Notes: generated by a model from the sequence alone, not told the origin. DNA of 64,000 bases from CAWARU01 sp963784575 (GCA_963784575.1 CAWARU010000001.1:1984001-2048000), one strand, 5' to 3'. Counted from the stretch's first letter, positions 25,036 through 34,594 are shown. Program-made: numbers and translations.

Positions 25036-26675
25036 CATCATCCCCCTTGAAGCCGCGATCATTGACAGTGTTAAGCTTTAACCCTTTTTCAGGTCGCGTT
25101 TCACGCCTATTTCGAAGTCTCTATATCAGTTACGTATTATTAAAATATGGCTTGGATGAAATCGTGCTCGGCACGAGCTTTTTTCAGCCTTTGCGTTTTT
25201 TAATTTTATTTTCTCCTAGCCGATACACTGGAAGTCATCAGAAACCGAGGGGAGAAAGAATTCGCCAAGCCTTGGAAGAACTAGGTCCAATTTTTGTGAA
25301 ATTTGGCCAGGTGCTCTCCACTCGAGTAGACATTCTTCCAGAAGACATCATCCAGGAACTCTCACGTCTTCAAGATCGCGTACCGCCTTTTTGTGGCGAA
25401 CTCGCCCGAAAGTTGGTTGAAAAAGATCTGGGGCAGCCTATTTCAGTCTACTTCAAAGAATTTGATACGATCCCTTTGGCTTCAGCCTCCATTGCACAAG
25501 TTCATCGTGCAACTTTGCTTTGCGGCAAAGAAGTTGTTGTAAAAGTATTGCGCCCCAACATTCACAAAGCCATCAAACGCGATGTGGATTTACTGAAAAG
25601 TATTGCGAAACATTGTAGTTTTTATTGGAAGCGTTCTAGACAATTCAAACCGAAAGAAATCGTGGCCGAGTTTGAAAAATCCCTGCTCGATGAACTTGAT
25701 CTGATGCGTGAAGCGGCCAATGCATCGCAATTTCGCCGCAATTTCCAAGATTCAACTCTGCTTTATATTCCTGAAATCCATTGGCCACTCACAAAAAAAA
25801 ATATCATGGTCATGGAACGAATCCACGGAATTCCGCTACACAATATTCCACTGCTTATCCAACAAGGATTCGACCCAAAACAGCTCGCTGAAATGATGGT
25901 AGAAGTCTTTTTTACCCAAGTGTTTCGAGATTGTTTCTTTCACGCAGATATGCATCCTGGCAATCTCTTTGCAGCTCTAGATGATCCGAAAAAGCCCAAA
26001 ATTATTGCAGTTGATTTTGGAATCATGGGGAGTTTAGGCCCTACCGATCAACGTTACTTGGCAGAAAATTTCTTGGCCTTTTTCAAGCGAGATTATCGTC
26101 GCGTCGCTGAATTGCATAAGGAATCTGCTTGGGTTCCAAGTTACGTTCGCGTCGATGAATTTGAAGCCAGTATCCGCGCCGTCTGTGAACCCATTTTTGA
26201 AAGACCACTCAAGGAAATTTCTTTTGGCACTTTGTTGCTAAGGCTTTTCCAAACCGCAAGCCGTTTTCATGTTGAAATTCAACCTCAATTGATCTTACTT
26301 CAAAAAACTCTGTTGAATGTAGAAGGTTTAGGCCGTAGACTATACCCCGATCTCGATATTTTCACTACCGCAAGACCCATCTTGGAAAAATGGATGAAAA
26401 CCCAAATAGGGATGAGCGCGCTGCTTCGGAAATTTAAAATCCAAGGACCCTACTGGCTGGAAAAACTCCCTGACATTCCCAATCTCCTCTATGCAGCATT
26501 GTCGAATAGCGCAGACAAGCAATATTCTGATCTAAAAAAATATCATGAGACACAAATTCAACTGATGAAAAAGAAAAATTTCTATCGGAATATTTTATTT
26601 GGTATGCTGTTAGGGATTTGTTTCGGAAGTTTGCTGATGTACATGTTGTATATCATGCCACTTAGAGGATATTGA
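25032..26675 (+). CDS. ubiB: Ubiquinone biosynthesis kinase-like protein UbiB
   Basis: The 547-residue atypical kinase/ATPase of the ABC1/ADCK family is needed for ubiquinone synthesis. It has the family KxGQ motif in KFGQVLSTRVDILP, the ATP-binding Ala-rich loop ASASIAQVH, the ExD motif region LLDELDLMREAANA, catalytic-loop-like HADMHPGNLF, and metal-binding VDFGIMG. The C-terminus has a hydrophobic helix (FGMLLGICFGSLLMYMLYIM) that anchors it in the inner membrane. It starts within the ubiJ stop (ATGA). Confidence 0.96.
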   Translation: MTSSPLKPRSLTVLSFNPFSGRVSRLFRSLYISYVLLKYGLDEIVLGTSFFQPLRFLILFSPSRYTGSHQKPRGERIRQALEELGPIFVKFGQVLSTRVDILPEDIIQELSRLQDRVPPFCGELARKLVEKDLGQPISVYFKEFDTIPLASASIAQVHRATLLCGKEVVVKVLRPNIHKAIKRDVDLLKSIAKHCSFYWKRSRQFKPKEIVAEFEKSLLDELDLMREAANASQFRRNFQDSTLLYIPEIHWPLTKKNIMVMERIHGIPLHNIPLLIQQGFDPKQLAEMMVEVFFTQVFRDCFFHADMHPGNLFAALDDPKKPKIIAVDFGIMGSLGPTDQRYLAENFLAFFKRDYRRVAELHKESAWVPSYVRVDEFEASIRAVCEPIFERPLKEISFGTLLLRLFQTASRFHVEIQPQLILLQKTLLNVEGLGRRLYPDLDIFTTARPILEKWMKTQIGMSALLRKFKIQGPYWLEKLPDIPNLLYAALSNSADKQYSDLKKYHETQIQLMKKKNFYRNILFGMLLGICFGSLLMYMLYIMPLRGY

Positions 26676-26695
26676 AGATATTAAGGATATTTTTG

Positions 26696-27031
26696 ATGAC
26701 TGACTGCATTTTTTGTAAAATAATCGCAAAAGAGATCCCTACTGAATTCCTTTATCAGGATGATCAAGTGGTCGTTTTCCGTGATATTCGACCCAAAGCA
26801 CGGGTTCATCTTCTGATCGTTTCAAAAGATCATTTGCCTAGTTTGCGAGAAGCAAAAGAAGAACATGCTGGTCTTCTTTCCCACATGCTTTTGCTGCTGC
26901 CAAAAATAGCCAAAGAGCAGGGACTCGACAATGGCTTTAGGACTATTATCAATACAGGCTCTGGTGGGGGCCAGGAAATCGATCATATTCATTTTCATTT
27001 GTTGGGCGGGGGCAAGATTCCTGGGTTTTAA
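26696..27031 (+). CDS. hinT: HIT family nucleotide phosphoramidase
   Basis: The 111-residue purine nucleoside phosphoramidase has a zinc-type start CIFCKIIAKEIPTEFLY and the histidine triad HIHFHLLGG near the C-terminus. The frame is open to a TTG at 26672, but the ATG at 26696 has AAGGA eight bases upstream and gives the family N-terminus. It is the usual gene between ubiB and the tat genes in gammaproteobacteria. Its physiological substrate is unsettled in general. Confidence 0.94.
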   Translation: MTDCIFCKIIAKEIPTEFLYQDDQVVVFRDIRPKARVHLLIVSKDHLPSLREAKEEHAGLLSHMLLLLPKIAKEQGLDNGFRTIINTGSGGGQEIDHIHFHLLGGGKIPGF

Positions 27032-27084
27032 GGGACACCCCTTCATTAAGAAATTAGTGTTCAGTGTAAGCATTTGGATTTAGT

Positions 27085-27213
27085 AAAACGTCCAGATTTT
27101 AGGCAAGGTCGCTTTAAAAATTTAGCAAAAAAGCGGAGTTTACAACTAGTAAATGAGCAATTTTTGCTAAATTTTTAAAGCGAGATTGCCAAAAGATGGG
27201 CGTTCAAGGGCAG
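27085..27213 (+). repeat. Dispersed palindromic element, family A, copy 3
   Basis: Left end AAAACGTCCAGATTTTAGGC, right end AAAGATGGGCGTTCAAGGGC. The core hairpin has TTTAAAAATTTAGCAAAAA against its complement, with loop GCGGAGTTTACAACTAGTAA. Compared with 708-840 the loop is the same, but the inner stem differs at four positions, each compensated on the other arm. It lies between hinT and tatA, ending about 27 bases before the tatA start. Confidence 0.8.
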
Positions 27214-27239
27214 AACCTGAAGGTAGAGGAGCGTTGCAT

Positions 27240-27428
27240 ATGGGCTTAGGCGGGATTAGTTTTGGTTCACTACTTTTAATATTTTTAATTGTCATCGTTC
27301 TTTTTGGAACTAAAAAGCTCCGCGATGTTGGCGAGGATTTAGGTCACGCGGTACGCAATTTTCGCCGCGGCCTGAATGGTCATGACGAAAAAGAACAAAG
27401 TGAAACTAAAGCAAAGCAGATTGAATAA
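27240..27428 (+). CDS. tatA: Sec-independent translocase subunit TatA
   Basis: The 62-residue pore-forming subunit of the twin-arginine export system starts MGLGGISFGSLLLIFLIVIV. The membrane helix is followed by the hinge VLFGTKKLRDVGEDLGHAVRN, typical of TatA/E, and a charged tail. The frame is open to a TTG at 27186 within the repeat element, but the ATG at 27240 has GAGGAG eight bases upstream. It is the first gene of tatABC. Confidence 0.96.
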   Translation: MGLGGISFGSLLLIFLIVIVLFGTKKLRDVGEDLGHAVRNFRRGLNGHDEKEQSETKAKQIE

Positions 27429-27467
27429 ATTTTCTGATGTAGAAAAAGGATAATATGAGGTGTTTGC

Positions 27468-27617
27468 TTGAGTTTCTATGAAATTTTAGTTATTTTAATT
27501 GTCGCTCTCATTGTAATCAAACCCGATCGTCTCCCAGAAATTTCCTTTACTCTTGGAAAATGGCTTTACAAACTGCATCATGCCTATCGAAATTTTCTTA
27601 ATAAAATTAAAGTATAA
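27468..27617 (+). CDS. tatB: Minimal TatB-like subunit
   Basis: The 49-residue protein lies between tatA and tatC. It begins at TTG with GAGG seven bases upstream (no in-frame ATG). It reads SFYEILVILIVALIVIKPDR, then LPEISFTLGKWLYKLHHAYR. The TM helix followed by a KPDRLPE hinge is characteristic of TatB (E. coli GPQRLP). E. coli TatB has 171 residues with a long amphipathic and charged tail; here almost all of it is missing. It may work as a minimal TatB. Confidence 0.85.
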   Translation: MSFYEILVILIVALIVIKPDRLPEISFTLGKWLYKLHHAYRNFLNKIKV

Positions 27618-27626
27618 AAAAACACC

Positions 27627-28358
27627 ATGAACACATTTCAATTCCTGCCGCATCTTATTGAACTTCGTAAACGTATCATTCGCTGTCTTCTCGTCCTCTG
27701 CCTCTTATTTTTCTGTTTTTTTTGTATCGACGAAACGCTCTATAGTTTTCTTGCCATACCACTCTTGCAGCATCTTCCTGCAGGAAGCAGCCTCATCGCA
27801 ACAGAAATTACTACCCCCTTCACAGTTCCTATGAAACTTGCATTCATGGTGGCCTTGTTGTTAGCCATTCCCTATATTTTTGTCGAATTATGGGCATTTA
27901 TTGCACCCGCTCTCTACAGATCAGAAAAAAAAGCCTTGTTGCCTGCGCTCATCGCAAGTATTGTTCTTTTTTATTTGGGTGCTCTATTTTCTTATTTTGT
28001 CCTCTGTCCCATGGCATTCAATTTCTTTATTGCTGCAACCCCCAAAGGGGTGGCTATGATGACAGATATTAAACATTATCTTGATTTTGTTTTGACAATG
28101 CTCTGGGCTGGGGGCATTGCGTTTCAGGTGCCAATCCTCACCATCGTGTGCATGACTACAGGGATTGTCAGCAGCGTGCAGCTTAAGCATCTGCGGCCTT
28201 ATGTGATTGTCGCTTCTTTTGTCTTAGGGATGCTGCTTACCCCACCTGATGTAGTATCGCAGATCATGCTCGCGCTTCCTATGTGGGGATTGTTTGAGAT
28301 CGGTTTATGGATTGGCAGTTATTACCAAAGCCAGCGAAGTTTAAGGGTACCAGAATGA
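27627..28358 (+). CDS. tatC: Sec-independent translocase subunit TatC
   Basis: The 243-residue inner-membrane receptor of twin-arginine signal peptides has six hydrophobic helices. The N-terminal FLPHLIELRKRIIRCL carries the conserved HLxELRxR signature. The first periplasmic loop has TEITTPFTVPMKLAF and the second cytoplasmic region ELWAFIAPALYRSEKK. It starts nine bases after tatB. Its last 37 bases overlap the end of the convergent autotransporter gene, and the tail (SQRSLRVPE) reads normally. Confidence 0.96.
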   Translation: MNTFQFLPHLIELRKRIIRCLLVLCLLFFCFFCIDETLYSFLAIPLLQHLPAGSSLIATEITTPFTVPMKLAFMVALLLAIPYIFVELWAFIAPALYRSEKKALLPALIASIVLFYLGALFSYFVLCPMAFNFFIAATPKGVAMMTDIKHYLDFVLTMLWAGGIAFQVPILTIVCMTTGIVSSVQLKHLRPYVIVASFVLGMLLTPPDVVSQIMLALPMWGLFEIGLWIGSYYQSQRSLRVPE

Positions 28359-31351
28359 CTTTGAAACTTCCTTTGTGCCTCTAAATCATAAGCCCCTGTC
28401 AGCATGATATCTTGGCAAACCATTGCCGTGAGGCTCGCGCCTAAGTTTACGCTGTTTTTGAAAGGATTGGGTGCAAAAGTGGTAAATGATGGACCGCCGC
28501 CTGTGAATTCGCCAGTGGTTCTTAAGCTCGTAGTCTTTAAATCACGCAAATAAAATGCATGTGCTTCTGGCACAATCCAATCTATTGCACCGAGATAAGC
28601 GATACGTAATCCTCCGCCTACTTGCGATTTATCAAGTTTTTTAGCAGGAAAGAAGGTATCTAAAACCCCAGCACCATGCTCGCGATACCCATGGCGATTG
28701 AGTCTCGCATAATAATAAGTAATAATTGGCGCAAACTCGAATTGACTGCAATATAAGAAACCATAACCCGCACGAAATTTGCCACCCCATTGCAAGCCAT
28801 TGTGTTTTGCTCTGGCAGCGAGATTGATGGGACCAAAATAAATTAATTTTCTATCGCGATAATGATTGTAGCCAAGAGTAACAACACCATCCATAAAGCC
28901 GCGGCACTCACAATCTTCGTAACTCGCTGTGAGTACGCCTTGATAGCTTGTGATATCTGATTTCTTTGAGCTATGGAAGCCGGTGCGGACTTTGGTTTCG
29001 GATACGCCTGCCCCTGCGCCCAATCTCCACCGCGGCGAGAATCTGGTATCTGCGAGCAAACCAACACCATTGGTGTAAGATCGATATCCCATGATCAAAT
29101 CGCGTTCTTCTTGATGCTGCACATTACCAAAATAAATAGGACTTACAGTGGGACAGCCTTCTGCGATGTCATTTGCAAGATCTGACCAATCCCCCGCCAT
29201 ATATCCTTTCTTAAATAAATCTAAGGAAGCTTGCCGTTTGATGTCGGTCAGTGCCGTAATTTTGTTTATAAAAGATTCCTGTGCTGCAAAACTTGCAAAA
29301 GAAGAGCCTTCATACGGATCGGGATATAGAGTATCGAAAATAAACTGACGCTCACTCGGCGACTTACCATTCAAAATGCTGATAAATTGCGCAAATCCTG
29401 GAATATTAGAAAGACGGATGGCGTCAAAAGTTTGCGCCATGACCAGTGCATTAGGTGAGGTAATGCCCTTTGTATAGGTTAATGCGTTTGCCAATAATCT
29501 TAAAATTCTGCCATTGATGATAGACGCTGTGAACGAGAACAGCGGAGAAGTACTGGTGACCAAGAATGCAGATGCGCCAGGCAAGGCATTTTGCGAAATG
29601 ATAACATCAAACGTATTGCCATCCGTTACCGTGTTATTGTTAGCAAGCGAGACCAGCACATTGTTGCTGTTTGAAAATGTCGAAGTACCATTGATGGTCA
29701 AACTGCCATAATTATTTTGACTTGTCAGCGTAGTGGCAAATGTTGCGCCCGCATTCTGGGTATAATTTCCTGTCAAGGTAACAGGTGAAGTCACTGCTAA
29801 AGTACCATTATTAATGAAACTGCCGTTCATAAAAGTGACATTATTATTCAAATTTGTCAGGCCATTATTGATAAAAGTACCGCCCACCGTACTTGCGGTT
29901 TGAAAAGTAAAAGTACCATTATTGGTCATGCCAAGCGGTACAGTAATACGCCTAAAATTCAAATTAAAAGTGCCATTATTCGTCAAAGTGGCAGAAGATG
30001 AACCGACTAATTCAGCACTGATATTTGCCGTAGCACTTGAAGCAACAGTGAAAGTATTAAATCCCACAATTGAACTGGTAGAATTGTCCAAAGGTGAGGT
30101 GGCTAAAAAATTGAAAGTTCCGCCTATCACTTGAATAGTAGCAATATTGACAATTTGACCACCATAACTAAAATTGTCGACAATATTGATCACATTGTTT
30201 GTAGTGGTATCACTGGCAGTGATATTGCCCTCATAGATAGAGGACGGTCCTCCGAAAGTAACTGTTGTTGCACCTCTCCCGCCACCTCCCAATAAAATGT
30301 TTCCAATCAGCAATCCTTGATTGACAATCGTGGACGGATTAACGACACCGGAAAAATCAATGATATTATTTGGAGTTGCTTGGCTTGAGAATGTTATTAT
30401 ACTGCCCGACGGGGTATTTAAAATGTTTGAGCCATTTGGTCCAAAACCGGTCAAGCTGGCTGTGATAGTATTAAAATTAATTAAGCTCCCTATCGTACCA
30501 GAATTTACCAATTGTAAATCTGTGGCAGAAATGATATTAACAAAATTTTGAAATCCTATTGTTCCAGAATTATTAAGGGAGAGAAAATCATTTTCTGATC
30601 TTATGATTAATCCAAGATCGGGGGCAGTTCCAGCGGATAAAGCTCCTAGATTGACGAGATCTATAGTCCCTGTATTCGTTAAAGTTAAATTTCCTACGGC
30701 GTTAATAACTGCCCTGTTAATATTTACCACACCAGAATTCATGAAAACCACATTGTTACCATTACCATGAGTGTCCGTTGAGGTTCCAATGAACCCTAGA
30801 CCATGATTTCCGGTATCAATATTAATGGTGCCACTGTTTACGAATGTGGTTAGACCGTTTGCGCCGATGAACAAGTTTCCAGTCATGGTTCCTTGGTTAT
30901 TCACAGTTAACGGCAGATTGGCTGATACATTACTAAAATCAATCACTGGATTTAATAAGCCGAGAGTACCAATAAACTGTAAGGTCCCACTTGATCTGTT
31001 TAAAATACTAGAAGGCGTTGCGGTTGTTGCATTACTGATGATGACTGAAGTAAGACTTGAAGGAGGTGTCCCCGTCATTTGTATCAATCCACTGTTATCA
31101 ATACTGGTATTTTCATCCATGCTTACCGCAAAAGTAGCTGGCACGGCTACGCTCAATGTGCCGTTACTTTGCACCAATAAGCTGTCACCTGGGTTAAGAG
31201 TAACCGGTGTAGGTTGTGTGGTACCAGAAGGAATCAAAAATTGAGTAGCAAACGCAGGGAACGCAGTTGCAGCTGAGTACACAAGCAAAAAACTCAGTAA
31301 AGTCCGAACTGTAGCTGGATGTCTGCTCCTAACGAGTAATTTTTTTTTCAT
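28322..31351 (-). CDS. Autotransporter (type V secretion) outer-membrane protein
   Basis: The 1009-residue protein has a signal peptide (about 1-36, basic MKKKLLVRSRH then LLSFLLVYSAATAFPAFA). A beta-helix-type passenger (about 40-620) is rich in repeated NSGTI, NNGTF and NQGLL turns. The C-terminal beta-barrel translocator (about 730-1009) ends in alternating hydrophobic residues, SGTLKLRWLW, with an aromatic last residue as expected for Bam recognition. It would be secreted through Sec and exposed on the surface as an adhesin or similar; the passenger's role is unknown. The gene end overlaps tatC by 37 bases on the other strand. Confidence 0.9.
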   Translation of the reverse strand: MKKKLLVRSRHPATVRTLLSFLLVYSAATAFPAFATQFLIPSGTTQPTPVTLNPGDSLLVQSNGTLSVAVPATFAVSMDENTSIDNSGLIQMTGTPPSSLTSVIISNATTATPSSILNRSSGTLQFIGTLGLLNPVIDFSNVSANLPLTVNNQGTMTGNLFIGANGLTTFVNSGTINIDTGNHGLGFIGTSTDTHGNGNNVVFMNSGVVNINRAVINAVGNLTLTNTGTIDLVNLGALSAGTAPDLGLIIRSENDFLSLNNSGTIGFQNFVNIISATDLQLVNSGTIGSLINFNTITASLTGFGPNGSNILNTPSGSIITFSSQATPNNIIDFSGVVNPSTIVNQGLLIGNILLGGGGRGATTVTFGGPSSIYEGNITASDTTTNNVINIVDNFSYGGQIVNIATIQVIGGTFNFLATSPLDNSTSSIVGFNTFTVASSATANISAELVGSSSATLTNNGTFNLNFRRITVPLGMTNNGTFTFQTASTVGGTFINNGLTNLNNNVTFMNGSFINNGTLAVTSPVTLTGNYTQNAGATFATTLTSQNNYGSLTINGTSTFSNSNNVLVSLANNNTVTDGNTFDVIISQNALPGASAFLVTSTSPLFSFTASIINGRILRLLANALTYTKGITSPNALVMAQTFDAIRLSNIPGFAQFISILNGKSPSERQFIFDTLYPDPYEGSSFASFAAQESFINKITALTDIKRQASLDLFKKGYMAGDWSDLANDIAEGCPTVSPIYFGNVQHQEERDLIMGYRSYTNGVGLLADTRFSPRWRLGAGAGVSETKVRTGFHSSKKSDITSYQGVLTASYEDCECRGFMDGVVTLGYNHYRDRKLIYFGPINLAARAKHNGLQWGGKFRAGYGFLYCSQFEFAPIITYYYARLNRHGYREHGAGVLDTFFPAKKLDKSQVGGGLRIAYLGAIDWIVPEAHAFYLRDLKTTSLRTTGEFTGGGPSFTTFAPNPFKNSVNLGASLTAMVCQDIMLTGAYDLEAQRKFQSHSGTLKLRWLW

Positions 31352-31519
31352 ATGGAGAAGATCCTATCGATAATAAAAAATTGTAACTGCCCAAGCCACA
31401 ATAACTACTTTACAAAATTTGTTTGAAACTTGGGCGGTTACTAAAATAAGGTCAGCAAGCAAGACCTTATAATTAACCTTAGGACTCCATGCATGTTTTT
31501 AGTCAAATGACTAATATAT

Positions 31520-32476
31520 TTATGTTTCGATTTTTTTGATGAGATCATGCGTGGCAGTCACTAAGCCACAAATGATTCCTGGTTCAAAAGCAGAATGGCC
31601 CGCTTCCCGAATAATGATCAATTCTGATAAGGGCCACTTTTTATTAAGCAAATAAGCATTATCGAGCGGACACACCATATCATAACGACCATGCACAATA
31701 GTACCTGGTATGTTCGCAAGATGATGAGCATTGTCAAGAATTTGATTTGGCTTTAAGAAAGTATCATTCATAAAGTAATGGGTTTCGATTCGCGCCAAAC
31801 TCATGGCAAGATGTGGTTCAGTAAAATGATTCACAGTGTTTGGATCAGGTTTTAGAGTGGAACACACTCCTTCCCATTGTGACCATGCTTTGGCAGCAGC
31901 CATGCGTGCCAAATCATCTTCACCAGTAAGGCGTTGATAATAACTTGCTAATACATTTCGTCGATCGGTAGGCGATAGATGTCCAATAAAGTCTTCCCAG
32001 GCATCTGGAAAAATGCGGCTCGCGCCACCTTCCTCATAAAACCAATTCAAATCTTTACTGCGACATAAGAAAATTCCTCTCAAGACCATACCTAAAACTT
32101 TGTCAGGATGAGTCTCCGCATAAACCAATGCCAGTGTTGATCCCCAGGACCCTCCAAATAGCGCCCAGCGATCAATATTTAGATGGATGCGAATAGATTC
32201 CAGGTCTTGTACTAAGTGATTGGTAGTATTGCCTAGCAATTCAGCATGCGGGGTAGATTGGCCTGAGCCGCGTTGATCAAAAAGGATGATGCGATATCGT
32301 GAAGGATCAAAAAAGCGACGCGTTTCAGGATTGCTGCCTGCACCTGGTCCCCCATGTAAGACTACAATGGGGATTCCGGATGGTTCGCCACTTTCCTCTA
32401 CATAAAGAGTATGGCGATCATCTACTGCCAATTGATGGATAGCATAAGGTTTGATGGCAGGAAAAAGAGTTTGCAT
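31520..32476 (-). CDS. pip: Proline iminopeptidase
   Basis: The 318-residue alpha/beta hydrolase releases N-terminal proline. Family hallmarks are HGGPGAGSNPETRRFFDP, FDQRGSGQSTPHA, the nucleophile elbow GGSWGSTLALVYAETHP, the catalytic Asp in GRYDMVCP and the His in EAGHSAFEPG. Length fits Xanthomonas/Neisseria PIP (about 313). No convincing ribosome site precedes the ATG. Cytosolic peptide turnover is the known role. Confidence 0.96.
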   Translation of the reverse strand: MQTLFPAIKPYAIHQLAVDDRHTLYVEESGEPSGIPIVVLHGGPGAGSNPETRRFFDPSRYRIILFDQRGSGQSTPHAELLGNTTNHLVQDLESIRIHLNIDRWALFGGSWGSTLALVYAETHPDKVLGMVLRGIFLCRSKDLNWFYEEGGASRIFPDAWEDFIGHLSPTDRRNVLASYYQRLTGEDDLARMAAAKAWSQWEGVCSTLKPDPNTVNHFTEPHLAMSLARIETHYFMNDTFLKPNQILDNAHHLANIPGTIVHGRYDMVCPLDNAYLLNKKWPLSELIIIREAGHSAFEPGIICGLVTATHDLIKKIET

Positions 32477-32639
32477 GATTATACTTTACGATTATTCAGG
32501 GATATATTTCAAGGAGATACACACAAATGACAATCTGTATAATTTGTTATTTTTTTAACTAATCATTTTTGATATCAATCTTTTAATATCAATAATAGCT
32601 AATGTCTTGCATGACGAATGGACAAATGCTTACAAAATG

Positions 32640-32753
32640 ATTGGACGATTGCTGATAGTTTTAGCTGTCTATTTGTTGCACAATAAGGAATGTCAATCTC
32701 CAACCGACCATATTCGGTGTTGAGCCCGGCCTAAAACCCGGGCTTCTTTTTTT
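32640..32753 (+). ncRNA. Candidate small RNA with intrinsic terminator
   Basis: The 306-base gap between pip and typA, both on the minus strand, holds a plus-strand terminator and a matching upstream promoter: TTGCAT (32607-32612), 18 bases, TACAAA (32631-32636). A transcript of about 110 bases from about 32643 would contain no reasonable ORF. It includes a few GGA motifs (TTGGACG, AAGGAATG). No known RNA family was recognised by eye. This is inference from promoter, terminator and orientation. Confidence 0.4.
32723..32753 (+). terminator. Rho-independent terminator on the plus strand
   Basis: AGCCCGG (32723-32729) pairs with CCGGGCT (32738-32744) and is followed by TCTTTTTTTT. The T-run is on the plus strand, so it cannot terminate typA or pip and implies a separate plus-strand transcript. 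Confidence 0.8.
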
Positions 32754-32782
32754 ATAACCATTTTGATAGTTAACTTCTAAAC

Positions 32783-34594
32783 TTAGCCTCTGGAATCACG
32801 CTTACGCTCATGTTCCTTGAGCTTCTTCTTCCGCAAACGTATATTCTTTGGAGTGATCTCAACCAATTCATCATCCTCAATAAACTCCAGGGCATATTCC
32901 AACGTTACCCTAATGGGTGTTGATAAGATAATGTTCTCATCACTCCCCGCTGCTCGAATATTGGTGAGTTGTTTTTCCTTCGTGACATTGACCACGAGAT
33001 CATTATCGCGGGTGTGAATCCCGACTATCATCCCTTCATAGACTTCCACCTGCGGCCCTATGAAAAGCCTACCGCGAGGTTGCAAGTTCCAAAGGGAATA
33101 AGAAGTGGTACGTCCAGTAGCATTTGAAATCAATACGCCATTATTTCGTTTCGCCAAAATACCCGGTTGCGCCGGACCATATTCCTCGAACACATGGGTC
33201 ATGATCCCTGAACCCGACGTCAAAGTTTGAAACATGTTATGAAATCCAATGAGTCCTCGCGATGGAATAGTATATTCCAAACGCACCCGGCCTTTACCAT
33301 CGGATACCATATCAACCAAGCGGCCACGTCTTTCACCCAATTGCTGCATGATAGACCCTTGATGGGTTTCTTCCACATCCACCACCAATTGTTCATAGGG
33401 TTCTTGGAGTTCTCCATTCACTTCATGCAAAATAACTTGCGGCGTTGAAACAGCAAGCTCATAACCCTCTCGACGCATTGTTTCAATCAAAATGCCAAGA
33501 TGAAGCTCACCGCGTCCAGAAACTTTAAATTTATCGGCATCTTCAGTGTCTTCAACCCTTAAAGCAATGTTATGAACAGTTTCACGTAACAAGCGATCAC
33601 GAATTTGTCTGCTGGTAACATATTTCCCTTCTTTTCCGGCAAAAGGAGAATCATTTACCTGAAACACCATGCTAATCGTAGGCTCATCTACGCTCAAAGG
33701 AGGCAGCATTTCTGGGGTATCTTTGGCACAAATGGTATCGGAAATGGTCAAGTCCTCAATTCCTGTAACAGCGACAATATCTCCTGCTTCAGCAATATCA
33801 ATTGGCTTTCGCTCTAACCCTAAATGTCCAAAAATTTGCAATACCTTGCCAGAACGTACTTTACCTTCACGATCGACCACCGAAACCTGGGTATTCGTCT
33901 TGAGGGTGCCTCTTCTCACCCGGCCGATGCCGATCACACCCACATAATTGGAATAGTCCAGTGAACTGATTTGCATTTGGAATGGACCATTTTGTTCTGC
34001 AGGAGGCGGTGAAACTTTCTCGATGATCGTTTCTAAGAGAGGTGTTAAATCATCGTTTGGTTTATCTAAATCCAGAGTTGCATAACCATTGAGTGCGGAA
34101 GCATATACGATGGGAAAATCGAGTTGTTCCGAGGTTGCACCGAGTTTATCAAACAAATCAAATATTTGATCGACTACCCAGTTCGGTCTGGCCCCGGGCC
34201 GGTCAATTTTATTAACGACTACAATGGGATGTAAACCTTGTTTAAAGGCTTTTTGAGTCACAAATCGTGTTTGAGGCATTGGGCCATCCACGGCGTCCAC
34301 CAGGAGTAACACGGAATCCACCATAGAGAGAATGCGTTCGACCTCGCCTCCAAAGTCAGCATGTCCAGGAGTATCCACGATATTAATATGGTATCCATTC
34401 CAATCAATAGCTGTATTTTTAGCTAGGATTGTAATACCACGTTCCCGTTCCAAATCATTGGAATCCATGACGCGTTCTATTTCAGCGCCGCGATCCGCCA
34501 AAGTTCCTGATTGTCGAAGTAATTTATCAACAAGGGTGGTTTTACCATGATCGACGTGTGCGATAATGGCGATATTTCTTAATTTTTCAATCAT
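32783..34594 (-). CDS. typA: Ribosome-associated translational GTPase TypA/BipA
   Basis: The 603-residue GTPase is related to EF-G and acts in ribosome assembly and stress adaptation. G1 is AHVDHGKTT, then RGITILAKNTA, G3 DTPGHADFGGEV, G4 NKIDRPGA, then EF-G domain II and III/V-like parts (GRGELHLGILIETMRREGYE) and a BipA-specific C-terminus. Length matches E. coli BipA (607). AAGAGA precedes the ATG by six bases. Confidence 0.97.
   Translation of the reverse strand: MIEKLRNIAIIAHVDHGKTTLVDKLLRQSGTLADRGAEIERVMDSNDLERERGITILAKNTAIDWNGYHINIVDTPGHADFGGEVERILSMVDSVLLLVDAVDGPMPQTRFVTQKAFKQGLHPIVVVNKIDRPGARPNWVVDQIFDLFDKLGATSEQLDFPIVYASALNGYATLDLDKPNDDLTPLLETIIEKVSPPPAEQNGPFQMQISSLDYSNYVGVIGIGRVRRGTLKTNTQVSVVDREGKVRSGKVLQIFGHLGLERKPIDIAEAGDIVAVTGIEDLTISDTICAKDTPEMLPPLSVDEPTISMVFQVNDSPFAGKEGKYVTSRQIRDRLLRETVHNIALRVEDTEDADKFKVSGRGELHLGILIETMRREGYELAVSTPQVILHEVNGELQEPYEQLVVDVEETHQGSIMQQLGERRGRLVDMVSDGKGRVRLEYTIPSRGLIGFHNMFQTLTSGSGIMTHVFEEYGPAQPGILAKRNNGVLISNATGRTTSYSLWNLQPRGRLFIGPQVEVYEGMIVGIHTRDNDLVVNVTKEKQLTNIRAAGSDENIILSTPIRVTLEYALEFIEDDELVEITPKNIRLRKKKLKEHERKRDSRG

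Noticed and set aside
30825..31244. Plus-strand 139-codon frame opposite the autotransporter passenger
   Set aside because: It is an antisense shadow caused by the repetitive Asn/Gly/Thr passenger codons; no start signals support it.
32521..32562. Tiny ORF MTICIICYFFN after AAGGAG upstream of pip on the opposite strand
   Set aside because: Eleven codons with no conserved context; too short to support as a leader peptide.
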